DNA from: Capsicum annuum
Taxonomy: Eukaryota > Streptophyta > Magnoliopsida > Solanales > Solanaceae
DNA: 64,000 nucleotides
Direction: 5' to 3'
Assembly (NCBI RefSeq): GCF_002878395.1
Contig: NC_061118.1
Span: forward strand, 92,178,678 to 92,242,677
Part shown: positions 12,440 to 23,625 of the stretch, piece by piece
Position numbering within the stretch: the first letter of the stretch is position 1
Layout of the letters: the number at the start of each line of letters is the position of its first letter
Notes under the pieces: generated by a model
What the model saw: the letters and a program-made list of their open reading frames with translations, nothing else
The model's database searches: none
What the model was told of the DNA's origin: nothing
Position numbers and translations under genes: made by a program

Positions 12440-12649
12440 GAGAACATGAGTATTTTGGATTCCTTGTCCTATGAGGAGGTCCCAATGAGGATCTTGGATC
12501 AAAAAGTTTGTCAAATACGGACGAAGGGCATGGCTTTGGTAAAGGTTCTATGGAGGAACCAAAAGTTTGAGGAAGCTACTTGGGAAGCCGAGGAGGACAT
12601 AAAGTTCAAGTATCCATTCCTATTCTCTGTTCTGGAAATTTGTACTTAA
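12440..12649 (+). pseudogene. Chromodomain at the integrase C-terminus of element B
   Basis: The open frame 12410-12649 contains YEEVPMRILDQKVCQIR, MALVKVLWRNQKFEEATWEA and EEDIKFKYPFLF. This is the chromodomain-like tail of Tekay/Del chromoviruses, which is thought to steer integration to marked chromatin. The aromatic positions and the WRNQ...EATWE core are kept. This segment alone is open, but it is cut off from the integrase core by a frameshift. The family call is confident; a role for this copy is not. Confidence 0.87.
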
Positions 12650-12768
12650 GGTATGTATATATTCTTAATGCCTATGTTATCTGTTTTTGTTAAAGGTAAC
12701 AGTAGAGATATATGGAGTCCAATCGTACTTGTGTAGCCTTGACCCTTCATTCGAGGATGAATGATCCT

Positions 12769-12780
12769 AAAAAGGGAGAC
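12769..12780 (+). other. Polypurine tract of element B
   Basis: AAAAAGGGAGAC lies immediately before the 3' LTR, in the position of the plus-strand primer. It is preceded by CGAGGATGAATG, a sequence typical just before plant Ty3 polypurine tracts. Confidence 0.8.
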
Positions 12781-15024
12781 TAAAATGCCCTGGACTTTGG
12801 CCTTCACGAATTTCCTGAACTTTAGGATCCCTGCCCTTCTACGACTCACACCACAAGCTGTATGATTTGGTTACGGGTCAGGTGACCTTAGTCAGAAGCT
12901 AACCAGTGTGTTTTTGGCTAAGTTTTATCCAGGTTATGAGAGAATCCTCATGAGTCGTATGTTTATATGATGAGTGGTTAAGGTCCAATTGTATGTTGTC
13001 CAGTGTCTAAGCCCTTGGTGTTCTGTGATAGTCAAGACTACACCATACGATTCGTATAGTCTAGTGACGAGTGGGACTAGGAAGTCTTAAGTTGGATAGT
13101 GTGTGGTGTCCAATTCTCTATCTTGGTGATGACTCGATGGTACGAATAAGTTATGGTGACAAATCAAATGCTTAACTCATAACCAAAGGCGGGATTTTAC
13201 AGCTTTAAGTTAGGGGTACTTTGGAAATTTCCTACCCCAAGCCCTTGAGACCCTATATCTTGTAACACCTTTTGTTCATTTATTATACCCTTTACAAGAT
13301 CAAACTCTCTCTAAACTCTCTCTAAAACCTCTAAAGAAAGATTAGGCTAGGGTTTTTTCAAAATGGTCATCTAAGGGCTTAAGGATCAAATTTTCTTAGG
13401 GAATCTTCAGAACTCAGGCCTGTAACCCTTCCTTCATTGTTAGTTCACTAAAACCATATGTTTAAAACATTGTTCATGGGTTATTAATGGTGGTTTGGAA
13501 AACCAAGGTTGAGGGTTGAATGAATATTTTTGGTATTGCTTCTCATGAGTTAATTTATGATTATGCATCTTTTAATAATGGTTTTGCACATGTGAGCGCA
13601 TGAGAATTGTGGTTTAACTAAGGGGTCATATTTAGCCCTAAATTTGATGGGTTTTGGTTTTGATAATGGTATGCCCTCAACCTATTTGTGAAAAATGTCA
13701 ATGAGAATGATTTTGTCACATATTGAATTATGTTTTGAACTAAGGCATTGATCTGAGAGTGTTGATGATTGGTAAATGGTTTTATGAAGGCCTTATTGGC
13801 CATAAATTAATTTGAAATACTAAATGGCTTCGAGTCCCTAAACTTTGAATTGAATTGATGTTTTTGTTTAGATAGTAGGTTTGATTCCCAAGTTGATTAA
13901 TAATGGTTATGGCATGTTGTACGCTTGCAAGTAGGGTTGGTATAAAGATTACAATGGGATGCCTTTGGTAAATGATTTGATTAATGGTTTTGTATGTGTA
14001 ATGAATTTTTTAATTGGGCTTTAAAATAGGATGTATAGCCGAGCTGTGAATGTGGAGTCCAAAGGACTAACACTAGACACTATGCTAGCTGGTGCGGGTA
14101 TCTGTATGATCGGGAGGTTCAAGTCCCCCCAATGAATACATGAATGGGAGGTTCAAGTCCTCCATATTGTATACATTGGTGATTAAGTCACCTTGACTAT
14201 TCTAGGAGGTTTGAGTCCCCCAATAAAGGCATATATGGAAATGGATATTCTCTAGTTCGTGCGGCTACACACATTGGGGCCCTTCTAGCTAGGGGAGAGT
14301 TTGCCCATATAGCCCATGGTGCCTTATTTGATGATGGTTATGCTACACATCCTAGGTTAAGGTTTTCAAAGTTCATGTTAAGCCTTGTTCCCTACCCTAG
14401 CTTGTGGTATTATATATGTATATATATTTCACATGATCTTATGTATTGAATGTTGTATTGGTTTTGGAACTGTTATCATGGCATTATTTTGGTTCCTCTA
14501 TACCAAAGTTACATGTTAGTGCTCTAACCGCTAACCGTCTTTGGATGTTGTAGCCCCATGCGATGCAAGTACCTCAACCTCTTCTACTTTTCTTACGCAG
14601 TGATTAGGTGATCGAGTTTGTTCGTGAATTGACATTGAAGTGGTGAGCTCCCATACTTCAAAAGGGTTCATTTCATGGTCTTTATTTTATATGTCTTAGA
14701 CCTTGTTTAGACTTTGTTTTGGCTACTGTCGGGGGCATGTCCCGATATTTTATTGATTTCAGTTTCGTATGGATTTGTTGGATTACTTTGGACTTGGGTG
14801 GTTCAGTTAATTATTTTGGTGACGGATGATTGTCCGGTCACTGGTGGTTTGTATAGACATATTATGGATTATCATTAGTTTTGTTATGCGCTATCTTTTA
14901 TATGTTCAGAATTCATCGGACATTTGAGGGCATTGTGTTGGTTTAGTTAGGTAAAGGTGGTGGCTCTGATCCCCATGGTACTTGAGATATTCATCAGAGC
15001 CAGGCCCTGGTTCGAGTCGTGATA
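12781..15024 (+). repeat. 3' LTR of element B
   Basis: Collinear with 5555-7799. It starts TAAAATGCCCTGG, so the leading TG has mutated, and ends GTCGTGATA. It is followed directly by the duplicated target ATAAT. Point differences from the 5' LTR are spread along its length. Confidence 0.92.
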
Positions 15025-15029
15025 ATAAT

Positions 15030-16648
15030 GCTAAAGTAAGGATGCGATATAAGTATAATGAAAGTATGTTAATCCAAAATTTACTATTTACAAACCTTAT
15101 ACTTTCTTGCCAGTCATAACCACCATGCTATCGGTCTTTATTGGTGCCCAAACTCCATATCAATAATAGTAATGATAACAAAGGCTAAAGTTAAATTAGA
15201 GCTAGTAGATAATAACTATATGGTATATGTAGGACTCAAAACAGGACTAATAGGTAATGATAATATAGAAAATATCATAATCAAATTGAGAAAAATAGAT
15301 TATAATGGTATGTTTGGTGTTGGACTCAAATCGAAGCTACTATGTACGTAAGATGTTGTAATATCATAAAGTATTAACCCATCTCAAGTCCATTTAATCA
15401 TAAATTCCAATTATAGGCGGCCAAATTCTTTAAGGAGAGGCGAATTCCAAATATTAAGTCAGAATATAGGGTTTAAGGTAAAATGTTACCCTACTTACGG
15501 TAATAAATCTAACTAATCTCATTATAATTACTACATCGACCTATACCCAAGTAATAGCCTAAAGGTGATATTAGATGATCATTTAGGTCAAAAGGGCTAT
15601 ATTTTGAGCATCATATCTTAAAAAGGGCAGTAAATCCTCCTATAAGTCCTAAAAACCCAACCTAAAGAAAGCACCTACCCGAACCGAGGCTAAGGCTTCT
15701 TAATCCCATCACAAGGAACTAAATCAGATAAGTGTAATCCTGAAGTGTAATCATAGACTAACATAAGGGAAACGAGGTTGAAATCAAACAATCTCTAATG
15801 GATTTCTAACACTTCAAATTATGTTGAAAAATGAAGGGGGAACACTTATATACTGCCAGGGATCCTTTATTACGATCATGGGACCTCTATTGCGAATGCG
15901 GGTGCTAACTGGGACTAGACTATGGTGATGCAACCGATCCATCACGATCGCAAAGAAGGATCCTACACCATCCAGGTCGACTTCTTCTTTGAAAATGTAG
16001 AAGTCAAGATTCCATGAACGTTGCAATCATGGTCAATGCCTCGCAAATGAAAAGATAAAAAATACCTAACAATTGCAATTGGGTCCAAATCCTCATGAAA
16101 GCAACGGCTAACTTTGGTTTGCACCAGGTACTGATGCACTAGCAACTTTGCTAAGTTGTAAAATCTCTAGAGAGGCCTTAAAAATTTGTGTGAAATCCCA
16201 TAAATGCATACGAACTATGCTACCCGACAAAATTCAGCATTCTAGACTCAATGGGACCATTGAGATTTCCATCAGAGGTTATTTCAACAAAAAATAGGTC
16301 CCGTACCCTAGGTTCCATTTTAACTAAAATCCATCCAATAGCTCAAAATAAGTCATAAGACTCAAGACTCAAACCTAGGATTCTCCCAGCCTAAATTCAA
16401 CATTATGGTTCTAACAAGATCATTATAATTTCCATTCGAGGTTGTTTATCTAAAGTTTTAGCCCGAGATGATCTTTTCGACTTCAAAAGCTCCAAAATAA
16501 TAAAATGGCTACGAAATCAAAAAACTGCACAGTAACTAAACTGTCGGTCCCATCAAGTCATAAATAACTTGGGAAAGCTATAGAAAAGGTCATAAAAGAT
16601 GAATCAAAAAGGGCACAAAAACACAAAAAAAATTGGAGGCTCATTACA
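15030..16648 (-). repeat. Family-A LTR copy 2, right part
   Basis: Continuation of 5175-5554 across element B. It ends on the plus strand with GGCTCATTACA at 16648, the complement of a TGTAATGAGCC start. The preceding AAGTCATAAATAACTTGG block matches copy 1 at 5080 and copy 3 at 26092. Confidence 0.65.
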
Positions 16649-17798
16649 CTTGGGCAAGTTCTTGGTATTTTAGATCTTCGACTTTTGTATAAAGAAAAAG
16701 GTACATGAGTAGTTTGTCTACTATGTGATATTGAGCAAGAGTATACCTCCTACAAACAAATTTCAAAGCTATCACATTTATGATGATATGGCAGATCCAA
16801 CCTCAGAAAATATGTGACCTTCGGTGCCAGTTTCAACAGTCATATCAGTAGGGCATGAAGCCTCAACTCAAGAAACTCTAAAGTTAATTATTCTCACTTG
16901 CCTTCCTTGTTGATATCTAACTTTGTATTTTTTACATCTCTGTTAACAATTTTCTTACAATGAAGGTAATTCAACCTCTTTTGCAATATCTAACACTAGT
17001 TGAATTATGAAATTAAATGGCAACCTTTTTGATAATGTTAAATTTTAAGAGGTGTTCTTTGAGAATGCCTCCAGAGACATACTAAAGCACCATGCAATAT
17101 TCAAATTAATTTTTTCCCATGAATGATTTCTTCTCATGTAAAGTGCTCAATTCATTTTTCATTAATCCTTTACCACTTAAAGATTTGGGTTTAACTTGTA
17201 GCAGTATGTTGAAAGATCTGATTAAATTTGCAATCTTTGGGTGATGTAGCTTGTACAATAGTCCTTCTCTATTCATTGTTCAAAACAAGTATTTTAACTG
17301 CAACTTATTTTCCATTATAAACACCCAGAGGTTGCTCAAATGTGAGGCTAGTATAATGTTTGCTTCAGGCCCCCAATATATTGAGACCCTAAAAATATTT
17401 AATAGTAACTTTTATAATTCTGATTTCACTAAAAACAATATTGAATATGGTAAAAGAAAGGTACAAAAATTATACAAAAATAAAGAAGGAAAAATTATCT
17501 ACTTTTTATCTTAAATATTTTAGAAATTTGAATTAAAAAACTCAGATCTTCATATTAATAAATGAAAATGTTGCAAAAACATCCAAGGCAATGTATAGAA
17601 AATAAATTATTAAAATCTTATTAATGAGAATTAATCCTTACATTTACAGTAATATAGTTATATTACTGTGTGAAGTTAAACTCTTTACGTGTTTTACGAA
17701 TTAATATCACACTAAAAATAAATAGTATGTAAGTTCAAAAAAGACAACTCTAAATTATTGGTATTATTATTATTATTATTATTCTATATATATCTATA

Positions 17799-17849
<51 letters not shown>

Positions 17850-18579
17850 CATGTATCTTATTAAAATTTGACTTTAGGCCACTAGTTTTATTGAGACATC
17901 CTTGTAAACATGTATGGGTAAAAATGAGTTAAGAGAGGATTGCAATGAGTCGGATAGGATACAAATACAAATTAGCCCGCAAGGGAATTATTTCAGAAAT
18001 GAGACCGATACAAGGAAATGGATTCAAAAAACAAAAGAAGCCCAAGTATACTAGCAATAATGACCGTGCACAATGGGATAAGAGGATAGTGTGTTAGATT
18101 ATCCTAGTGCACTGGCAAGTCTCTACTATATAACATCAAACACGCCGTACTATGTTGGAATCTCCCACTGACTTGAGGATAGTGTTTGGGATCGAAAGGC
18201 AATAAGACTCTGTCTTGCCACAAGGCAAGGTAAGCGGTGAGGCGCTCACCTTTTTGAAGTGTGGTTCCAATTAGTATAAAAAATTTAATCTATTTAGTTG
18301 CATATATAAATAATTAAAATCTCAATAGAAAAATCATATTATAAAATATTTCAGTTATGGAATTAATTAGTATATAATATAACTAAAGTACTAAACTAGA
18401 AAAATCTTGTACGTTATTTCAAAAATGTTGAAACATGTTGGGTTCAAAATTGATAGTGCATCATGCGGAAGCTAATAGTTTGTAAACCATAGAGATGATA
18501 ATTCGGACAACACATAAGATAGTAGTAAAAATCATATTATTAATATGGTTTAGCCAATTGGCCTAAATATTAAAAACTA
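16649..18579. other. Unassigned AT-rich stretch
   Basis: I recognise no gene or element here. An 87-codon open frame at 17251-17514 has no recognisable motif and an AT-rich composition like its surroundings. The stretch 18180-18260 has a repeat-like look (GCCACAAGGCAAGGTAAG...GAGGCGCTCACC), but I could not assign it. Confidence 0.5.
17759..17847. repeat. (ATT)n followed by (TA)n microsatellite
   Basis: About seven ATT/TTA units are followed by a long TA run with a few TATATC interruptions. Confidence 0.92.
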
Positions 18580-18839
18580 CTCCCCCGTCCTATTTTATGT
18601 GTTGCCATTTGACCGGACACGAAGTTTAAGAAATAAATTATCACTTTGTTAAGTTTATAAAATTTTTCCTCATAAAGTCAATTTAATGTTTGCTTTTTAG
18701 TTGTCTTTTATTATTAAGTGGGATCCGATAAGGATAAAATGAGAATGATCCCATTAAATAGTTGTCAAATAAGAAAAAATGGCATTTTTTGGGATGGATC
18801 ACAAAAGAAATAGAGGTACATAAAATGAGATGGAGGGAT
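18580..18839. mobile_element. Stowaway-type MITE
   Basis: A 260-bp element whose ends are inverted repeats: CTCCCCCGTCCTATTTTATG on the left and the imperfect reverse complement CATAAAATGAGATGGAGGGA on the right. It is flanked by TA on both sides (18578-18579 and 18840-18841). The CTCCCTCCGTCC-like terminus and TA target are hallmarks of Tc1/mariner Stowaway MITEs. It is non-coding and would need a mariner transposase from elsewhere. Confidence 0.9.
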
Positions 18840-18841
18840 TA

Positions 18842-19288
18842 ATATTATTGAAATAGCATAAAACATGTTGGGAGAAATCTCTCCCTAAATAAGACTCTTT
18901 AAGGACTACATTGTGGATGCTATTGTTATGGTGTGAGAAGAGGGCTTTTTAATTTATAAAGGTCCAAAATCTTTCCTCCAATAAAGGGGTTAGCCAAATA
19001 TGGAAGATTTTTATATTTTTTTTTTAGAAAAAGTAAAAGTAATTATGATATTAATTTTATTTTTCTTTCAAGAAAAATAAAACTCAAATTTGATAATAAA
19101 ATCATGTCAAAAACTCTAACAAAACAATGATTGTGTGTGAGAACTAAAAATAGTGAGAAAATATAGAGGAAGAATAAAAAAAAATAGAGTGTGAATTTAA
19201 AAAAGAAATGTGAACTCTAAAGAAGAAATCAGAAGAAAAAAGTTAAAGAAAAAATTAGAAGAAGAAAAAGATAGAGTGAAATACCTAG
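18842..19288. other. Unassigned stretch
   Basis: AT-rich sequence with a purine-rich segment at about 19130-19285. No gene or element recognised. Confidence 0.4.
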
Positions 19289-19566
19289 TGTAATGCCCCA
19301 AAGATCCCGAGATATCACACGGTGCTCAAGACTATGAATAGCCTTAAGCTAACCCTGTCTGTATACTACTGAGCCTAACTCTTATAATAATAGAAATATA
19401 GACATGAAAGTCACACTGAATGCGGAAATTGTCTATAATATCTGAGAATAATCAGAATAAAATATTTGAAACATCAAAATGAATAATCTGTATCAACACT
19501 AGTAGTCTGACAAGCCTATACTACTAATAACTAGAGAGTCACTGGGAAAAACCCCAGCTAACTCAA
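19289..19566 (-). repeat. Family-C LTR end, truncated
   Basis: It begins TGTAATGCCCCAAAGATC and continues CACACGGTGCTCAAGAC. It follows the outer end of the element C LTR at 38444 (TAATGCCCCAAAAAT...CACACGG) down to the AACCCCAGCTAACT region. It stops where element E begins and does not resume on E's far side. Confidence 0.6.
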
Positions 19567-21135
19567 TGATAATGCTCAACTTACACGTTAATTTAGTGTA
19601 AGGCGATCGTCATCAATATATTTATTCAACTTTTGGAGTCGGGGTCGAATCCACAGGGAACAATGTAAGTGGCAATTAAACTAAATTAAGACTATAGCTA
19701 CAAGTTGAATTCAAAAAAATGATACAAAAAGATAAAATGGGGGTTTTGGAGATTAGCAAATAATTGTTGGTCACTTTAGTTTTAGCGTTTGTAATCAAGA
19801 GTTTATGGAAAACCAGAATTATGTTCACTATGGGTTTTTGTACTTAACAGATGCTAATAGTGATTCAAGATTCTCATAGTAGGTAGGACACCAGATTATC
19901 TCTATCGAAGTTATGCCTAAATGTCTCTCGACCTACTTAAGCATTTAATTACCTAATCCTCTCGAACTTAGGGAATTTATATTTACTGGCCAGACTTCAC
20001 CTCAGGTTAATTAACCTTGTTACAGCGTCAATTATTAAATGGAAGATTGGTAGCTTCCAAGTCTCTGTCAATAATTCACTTCCTACTATAACTGATTTCT
20101 TATCTCAAGAAAATCAAAGCAGGTGTTATTTATCATTTGCAACCAATAGACAATAATTAAAACCTCAGAATTATCAAGGAGTCCTATTACCTTTAGAATC
20201 TTGAACACTTAGAAACTTACCAAGACCTAACCCATAGATTCCATAATTTGGGATAAAGGGATTTAGCCACTCATAATGTAACAATCGATACAACAAATTG
20301 AATTCATAATTTGAAAGATGAACTTGCATCAAGATGAATAGCAACGAGTGTTTCTCAGATTAGATCAAAGTAAAAATCCCAAATATTAATGATAATCTCT
20401 TCAAAGTTAATTGTTTTGTTCAAGCCAAGAAACAAGAGAGAAAATAACAAAATATGTACGTTGCAAAAAATAGGTTCAGAATGTCGAGTATCCACTGATA
20501 TCTTCCGCCCCCCCGATATGTTCAGCCTCCTTTTATAATTAGAAAACCCTAACCTATGCTTTAAATAATTCATCCTAATTATGTAAACAAAATCACAGAT
20601 TTTAATAATTTCACAAATTAGGCGACGATATTCGTGACACCTTATCAGGAGTCTGACGACTTATCACAAATGTCGTCAGCTCCCTCTTCAATTTTAGCAC
20701 TTCTTGCTTTAAGGCTGATGATGAATCCTGACGACTTATCAAAAATGTGATGACATATTAGACAATGTCATCACTTCTCCACCTCATCTCACAAGTTGTG
20801 CCTAAGGATGACGGCGACTCTGATGACTTATCAACTCTTTGATGACTTGTCAAGAAATGTCATCACAACTTTCATCCGAGGTCCATTCTCTTTCTAAGGT
20901 GACGGTATATCTGATAACTTATCACAGGGCTGATGACTTATCAGGAATGTCATCAGCCACACTTCTCTTCTATTTGCTTCAGATTTTAACTTTTTTCTTC
21001 CATCCCTGTTGGTTCTCTTGCATCTTGGCTTCTACTGCAAAATCAAAGATAAAACAATCAAAAACGACAAAAGTTGCTTAAGACCTTGCAATTATTCTCA
21101 ATTAAAAGCCTCAAATGTGTTATCGTCTGCTCACA
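19567..21135 (-). repeat. 3' LTR of element E
   Basis: A 1,569-bp LTR running TGATAATGCTC...GCTCACA on the plus strand. It is collinear with 23626-24866, with shared blocks such as GGGGTCGAATCCA and AATGGGGGTTTTGGAGATTA. Between 20650 and 20960 it holds several degenerate copies of a dyad motif, TGATGACTTATCA...TGTCATCA. Confidence 0.85.
20650..20958. repeat. Cluster of degenerate dyad motifs in the element E LTR
   Basis: Copies of TGAYGACTTATCA followed after 3-20 bases by TGTSRTCA are seen at about 20652, 20727, 20830-20875 and 20909-20955. The two halves (TGAYGAC and GTCRTCA) are inverted with respect to each other. The partner LTR keeps the first two copies at about 24711 and 24785. The repeats are non-coding. 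Their location in the LTR would suit promoter elements, but that is inference. Confidence 0.6.
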
Positions 21136-22672
21136 GACCAACACCCTCAACTTAAAACAATTGCTTGTCCTCAAGTAGCTCAAACACAACCAAGAGGATA
21201 GAAAGTACGTTCGGCATTCAATCATCCATATTATCTCAAAACATATTCACCATCTCCAAGGTCAGTAAATTCAAGAACAACTGTGTATATTATTGAAGAA
21301 CAACAATTCAACACATAGAAATCAAGATACGACATTAATTCAGCTATAACAACCATGCATAGACCAGTATTACACTATCCGAACAAGTTAGCAGCTAGCA
21401 ACGTAACCAGTGTGCCCTCACTACAAAGAAGTCCTATTGCACTTATATCAGACATCACATATGTAACCATGGGAACAATCACAAGACACTCACACTCAGA
21501 ATGAAGTTCCAATCAATGTATGCCGAATACCATAGGCTTGCCCTTATTTTCATTACCATGATCTTCAGATAGGTCAGCTAGGATAACTTTAGGTCTTCTC
21601 TTTGGCTTGTAATGTAGGCTAGGGGATGGTATGATGCTCGATGATATTTAAAGTGACTAGGCCTCCTTAACACTACACTAGCTTTTGGGGTCTCACTCAT
21701 TTACCTTTTTCTACTCTTCTATTTTCTTTATCACACTTATTCAGGATGGGTGCGGTTCTTTTCTACAATCACTTCTTATTTTTCACCACTTTTATTTTCT
21801 TACTCTTTTCCACCGCACCCAGCTTTTTATTATTTTCTTTTACTCTACCTTTCTTTATACTCATTTTACATCATGTACCCTTATAATAGCCATCCTCAAC
21901 TTAGGAGATTTGCGTAAGTCAAGGTGCACAGTATCCAAGGAGGACCAGGGTCAAAACAGGTTTATTATGATATAAAAATAGGATGGTGATAGGTATCATA
22001 AATAGAAATAGGCTATTCAGGCTCAAAATAGGGATCAAGGGATATTATGCATACAGGGAAAGTCATTCAGGCTAAAAGTGGACTAATATTAGCAACGGCC
22101 TATGATCCTTTCCTAATCACTATCCTATAACCAAGGCAAGACCAACCGGGCAAGTTCTGGATTTAACACACAACGGGAACTAGGTAGTATATCACACACA
22201 TATAGATCAAAGGCACATAACAAGCTACTACCCATTTGATTCATGCAACTGTTTAGAAGTGGTTATCATGTTACTAGAACTAATACCATACAAAGATAAA
22301 CAGTGGTCACAATCATGTACAAATCATACAGTTAAATAATTAGACCACTGAGAGGTGTTCACAAAATAACAAAACTGTGTTAACTGCCTCAAGTACTTGT
22401 ATTTCTCCTAGTCAACTACAAAATGTTACAACAAATCACAATACACCTAAACATACTGGCTCTACTAGGAATAAGACTCCGGGGAAAATAGGCACGGCAA
22501 CAAAAAACCCAAGAGGACATCAACACCCACAAGTAGCCCCTTCTTTAACTTAAAATCATACAATGTCCCTAATGTGTCAAACCAAAACAAGGGAGTTAGA
22601 AACATACCTGTGCCACCATGGGTGAAAAGATTTGATATCAATCATATAATAGAAATACAAACAACAAAATAC
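21136..22672 (-). other. 3' non-coding interior and polypurine tract of element E
   Basis: On the minus strand this runs from the conserved C-terminal block to the 3' LTR. Right beside the LTR, 21136-21160 reads as TTTTAAGTTGAGGGTGTTGG, the polypurine tract. The rest has no recognisable frame. The 96-codon plus-strand frame at 21685-21975 is low-complexity (rich in Phe, Ser and Thr) and is rejected as a gene. Confidence 0.6.
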
Positions 22673-22722
22673 CTTGGGTTGCCTCGCAAGCAGTGCCTGA
22701 TTTAATGTCGCAGCATGACCCA
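22673..22722 (-). other. Conserved C-terminal/downstream block shared by elements E and D
   Basis: The minus strand reads TTGGGTCATGCTGCGACATT, then AAATCAGGCACTGCTTGCG, then AGGCAACCCAAG. Element D has nearly the same 50 bases at 33155-33204, in the same position relative to its protein end and its 3' LTR. Confidence 0.8.
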
Positions 22723-23067
22723 ACTCAGTTTTTTTCTCCACCTTGAGGATATGAATTTGACCACCAACTTAGAGTCTATTTTCTTGCCTTGGTCATAAGG
22801 GGCTGCTATAAAAATTAAGGAACTGAGTAATAGAATATGCATGGTAAACCACTCGGCCCTAAAGTGAGGTGTGTTTTTATATTGCTTATCTAGTGTAAAA
22901 TAGAGAATATAGGATTTTTGTTCCTCATCTTCACACTCTTCCACTATTTTAGATGATTCCACAGACAAGATATCATCTAAATATAATGTGAAAAAATACT
23001 TTGAGTGAGGCCCAACTAATTCTACTTCAAAATTTACTCTATCTACTACACACTCACTTTTATTCAC
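22702..23067 (-). CDS. Unknown 121-residue frame, C-terminal part of element E protein
   Basis: An open minus-strand frame that I do not recognise as a known domain. It begins MNKSECVVDRVNFEVELVGP. It has an acidic stretch around residues 38-50 (SSKIVEECEDEEQKSY) and ends with KKLSWVMLRH. The last residues and the stop lie inside the sequence block shared with element D, where the equivalent frame ends SHSWVVPRH. The frame is therefore probably the real C-terminus of the element's original polyprotein rather than chance. It could equally be a leftover with no product. No start signal can be judged, since the protein may have begun further upstream. Confidence 0.4.
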   Translation of the reverse strand: MNKSECVVDRVNFEVELVGPHSKYFFTLYLDDILSVESSKIVEECEDEEQKSYILYFTLDKQYKNTPHFRAEWFTMHILLLSSLIFIAAPYDQGKKIDSKLVVKFISSRWRKKLSWVMLRH

Positions 23068-23219
23068 CTTCTCAATATCAGTCTCAAGATCAAGACGACA
23101 ATCGAGTGGTTGCGATTCTTGAGTTTTCTCCTCAAATTGGCTAATGTCCCCTCATATTATTCTTTGTTTAGACACTGTAAACAAGGTGGGAGTGGTGACT
23201 CTTTTAGCTCTGCCCACAG

Positions 23220-23537
23220 CTATTCTTGATTCTTTAAGATTCGTTTCATCAATTTGTTCACTTGAATCGTGACAGCACACACATCTTCAGTATGATCACT
23301 TTGACCACAAGCCAAACACCAAGTTAAAGTAAAGTAGGACAGTATATGCATCATATTATGAAGGTCCAATCCATGCACTTCTAGATAAATCTGGACAGCA
23401 AGCCTCAAAATATGGTCCCCCACATAATAACAAGAATCGTCACAAGAATCGTCGTCACTCAAAAAACCATCTATCCCGGCTGACATCTCAAGAAAGGTGT
23501 GATAAAAATAAAAGAAAATAAAAACTAAAGTAAACAA
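23220..23537 (-). CDS. Unknown 105-residue frame in element E
   Basis: An open minus-strand frame with no domain I recognise. It starts within about 90 bases of the primer site, where gag would normally start. It begins with a hydrophobic stretch (MFTLVFIFFYFYHTFLEM), then an Asp/Ser-rich segment (GFLSDDDSCDDSCYYVGDHI), then a Cys/His-containing part, CLACGQSDHTEDVCAVTIQV. The spacing C-x2-C-x4-H-x4-C resembles a CCHC zinc knuckle (C-x2-C-x4-H-x4-C), so this may be a nucleocapsid-like remnant. That reading is inference from one match. Decayed or non-coding status is possible. Confidence 0.4.
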   Translation of the reverse strand: MFTLVFIFFYFYHTFLEMSAGIDGFLSDDDSCDDSCYYVGDHILRLAVQIYLEVHGLDLHNMMHILSYFTLTWCLACGQSDHTEDVCAVTIQVNKLMKRILKNQE

Positions 23538-23603
23538 ATATTTACAAGTTTGAATTCATGCAAGTAAGCTAAAATTCCAAACCAACTCAATACGCCAAAT
23601 TGT

Positions 23604-23621
23604 TCTCCGGCAATGGCGCCA
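23604..23621 (-). other. Primer-binding site of element E (Asp-tRNA type)
   Basis: The minus strand reads TGGCGCCATTGCCGGAGA four to five bases inside the 5' LTR. This is close to the TGGCGCCGTTGCCGGGGA site used by Athila/Calypso-type plant Ty3 elements. Confidence 0.82.
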
Positions 23622-23625
23622 TTTT

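Larger units (their letters stand above)
5555..15024 (+). mobile_element. Ty3/gypsy element B, complete structure (chromodomain type)
   Basis: This is a full-length LTR retrotransposon of 9,470 bp with LTRs of 2,245 and 2,244 bp. It has a primer site, gag, protease, RT, RNase H, integrase, a C-terminal chromodomain and a polypurine tract, in that order. It is flanked by a perfect 5-bp duplication ATAAT (5550-5554 and 15025-15029). Domain order and the chromodomain place it among plant chromoviruses, Tekay/Del type. Every coding block carries stops or frameshifts and the two LTRs clearly differ, so it is an old, immobile copy. It is inserted into family-A LTR copy 2. Confidence 0.93.

Noticed and set aside
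17251..17514. 87-codon open frame on the plus strand
   Set aside because: AT-rich with low-complexity residues, no motif, no neighbouring exon signals; length is expected by chance at this composition.
21685..21975. 96-codon plus-strand frame rich in Phe, Ser and Thr
   Set aside because: Lies antisense in the non-coding 3' interior of element E; no domain, low complexity.
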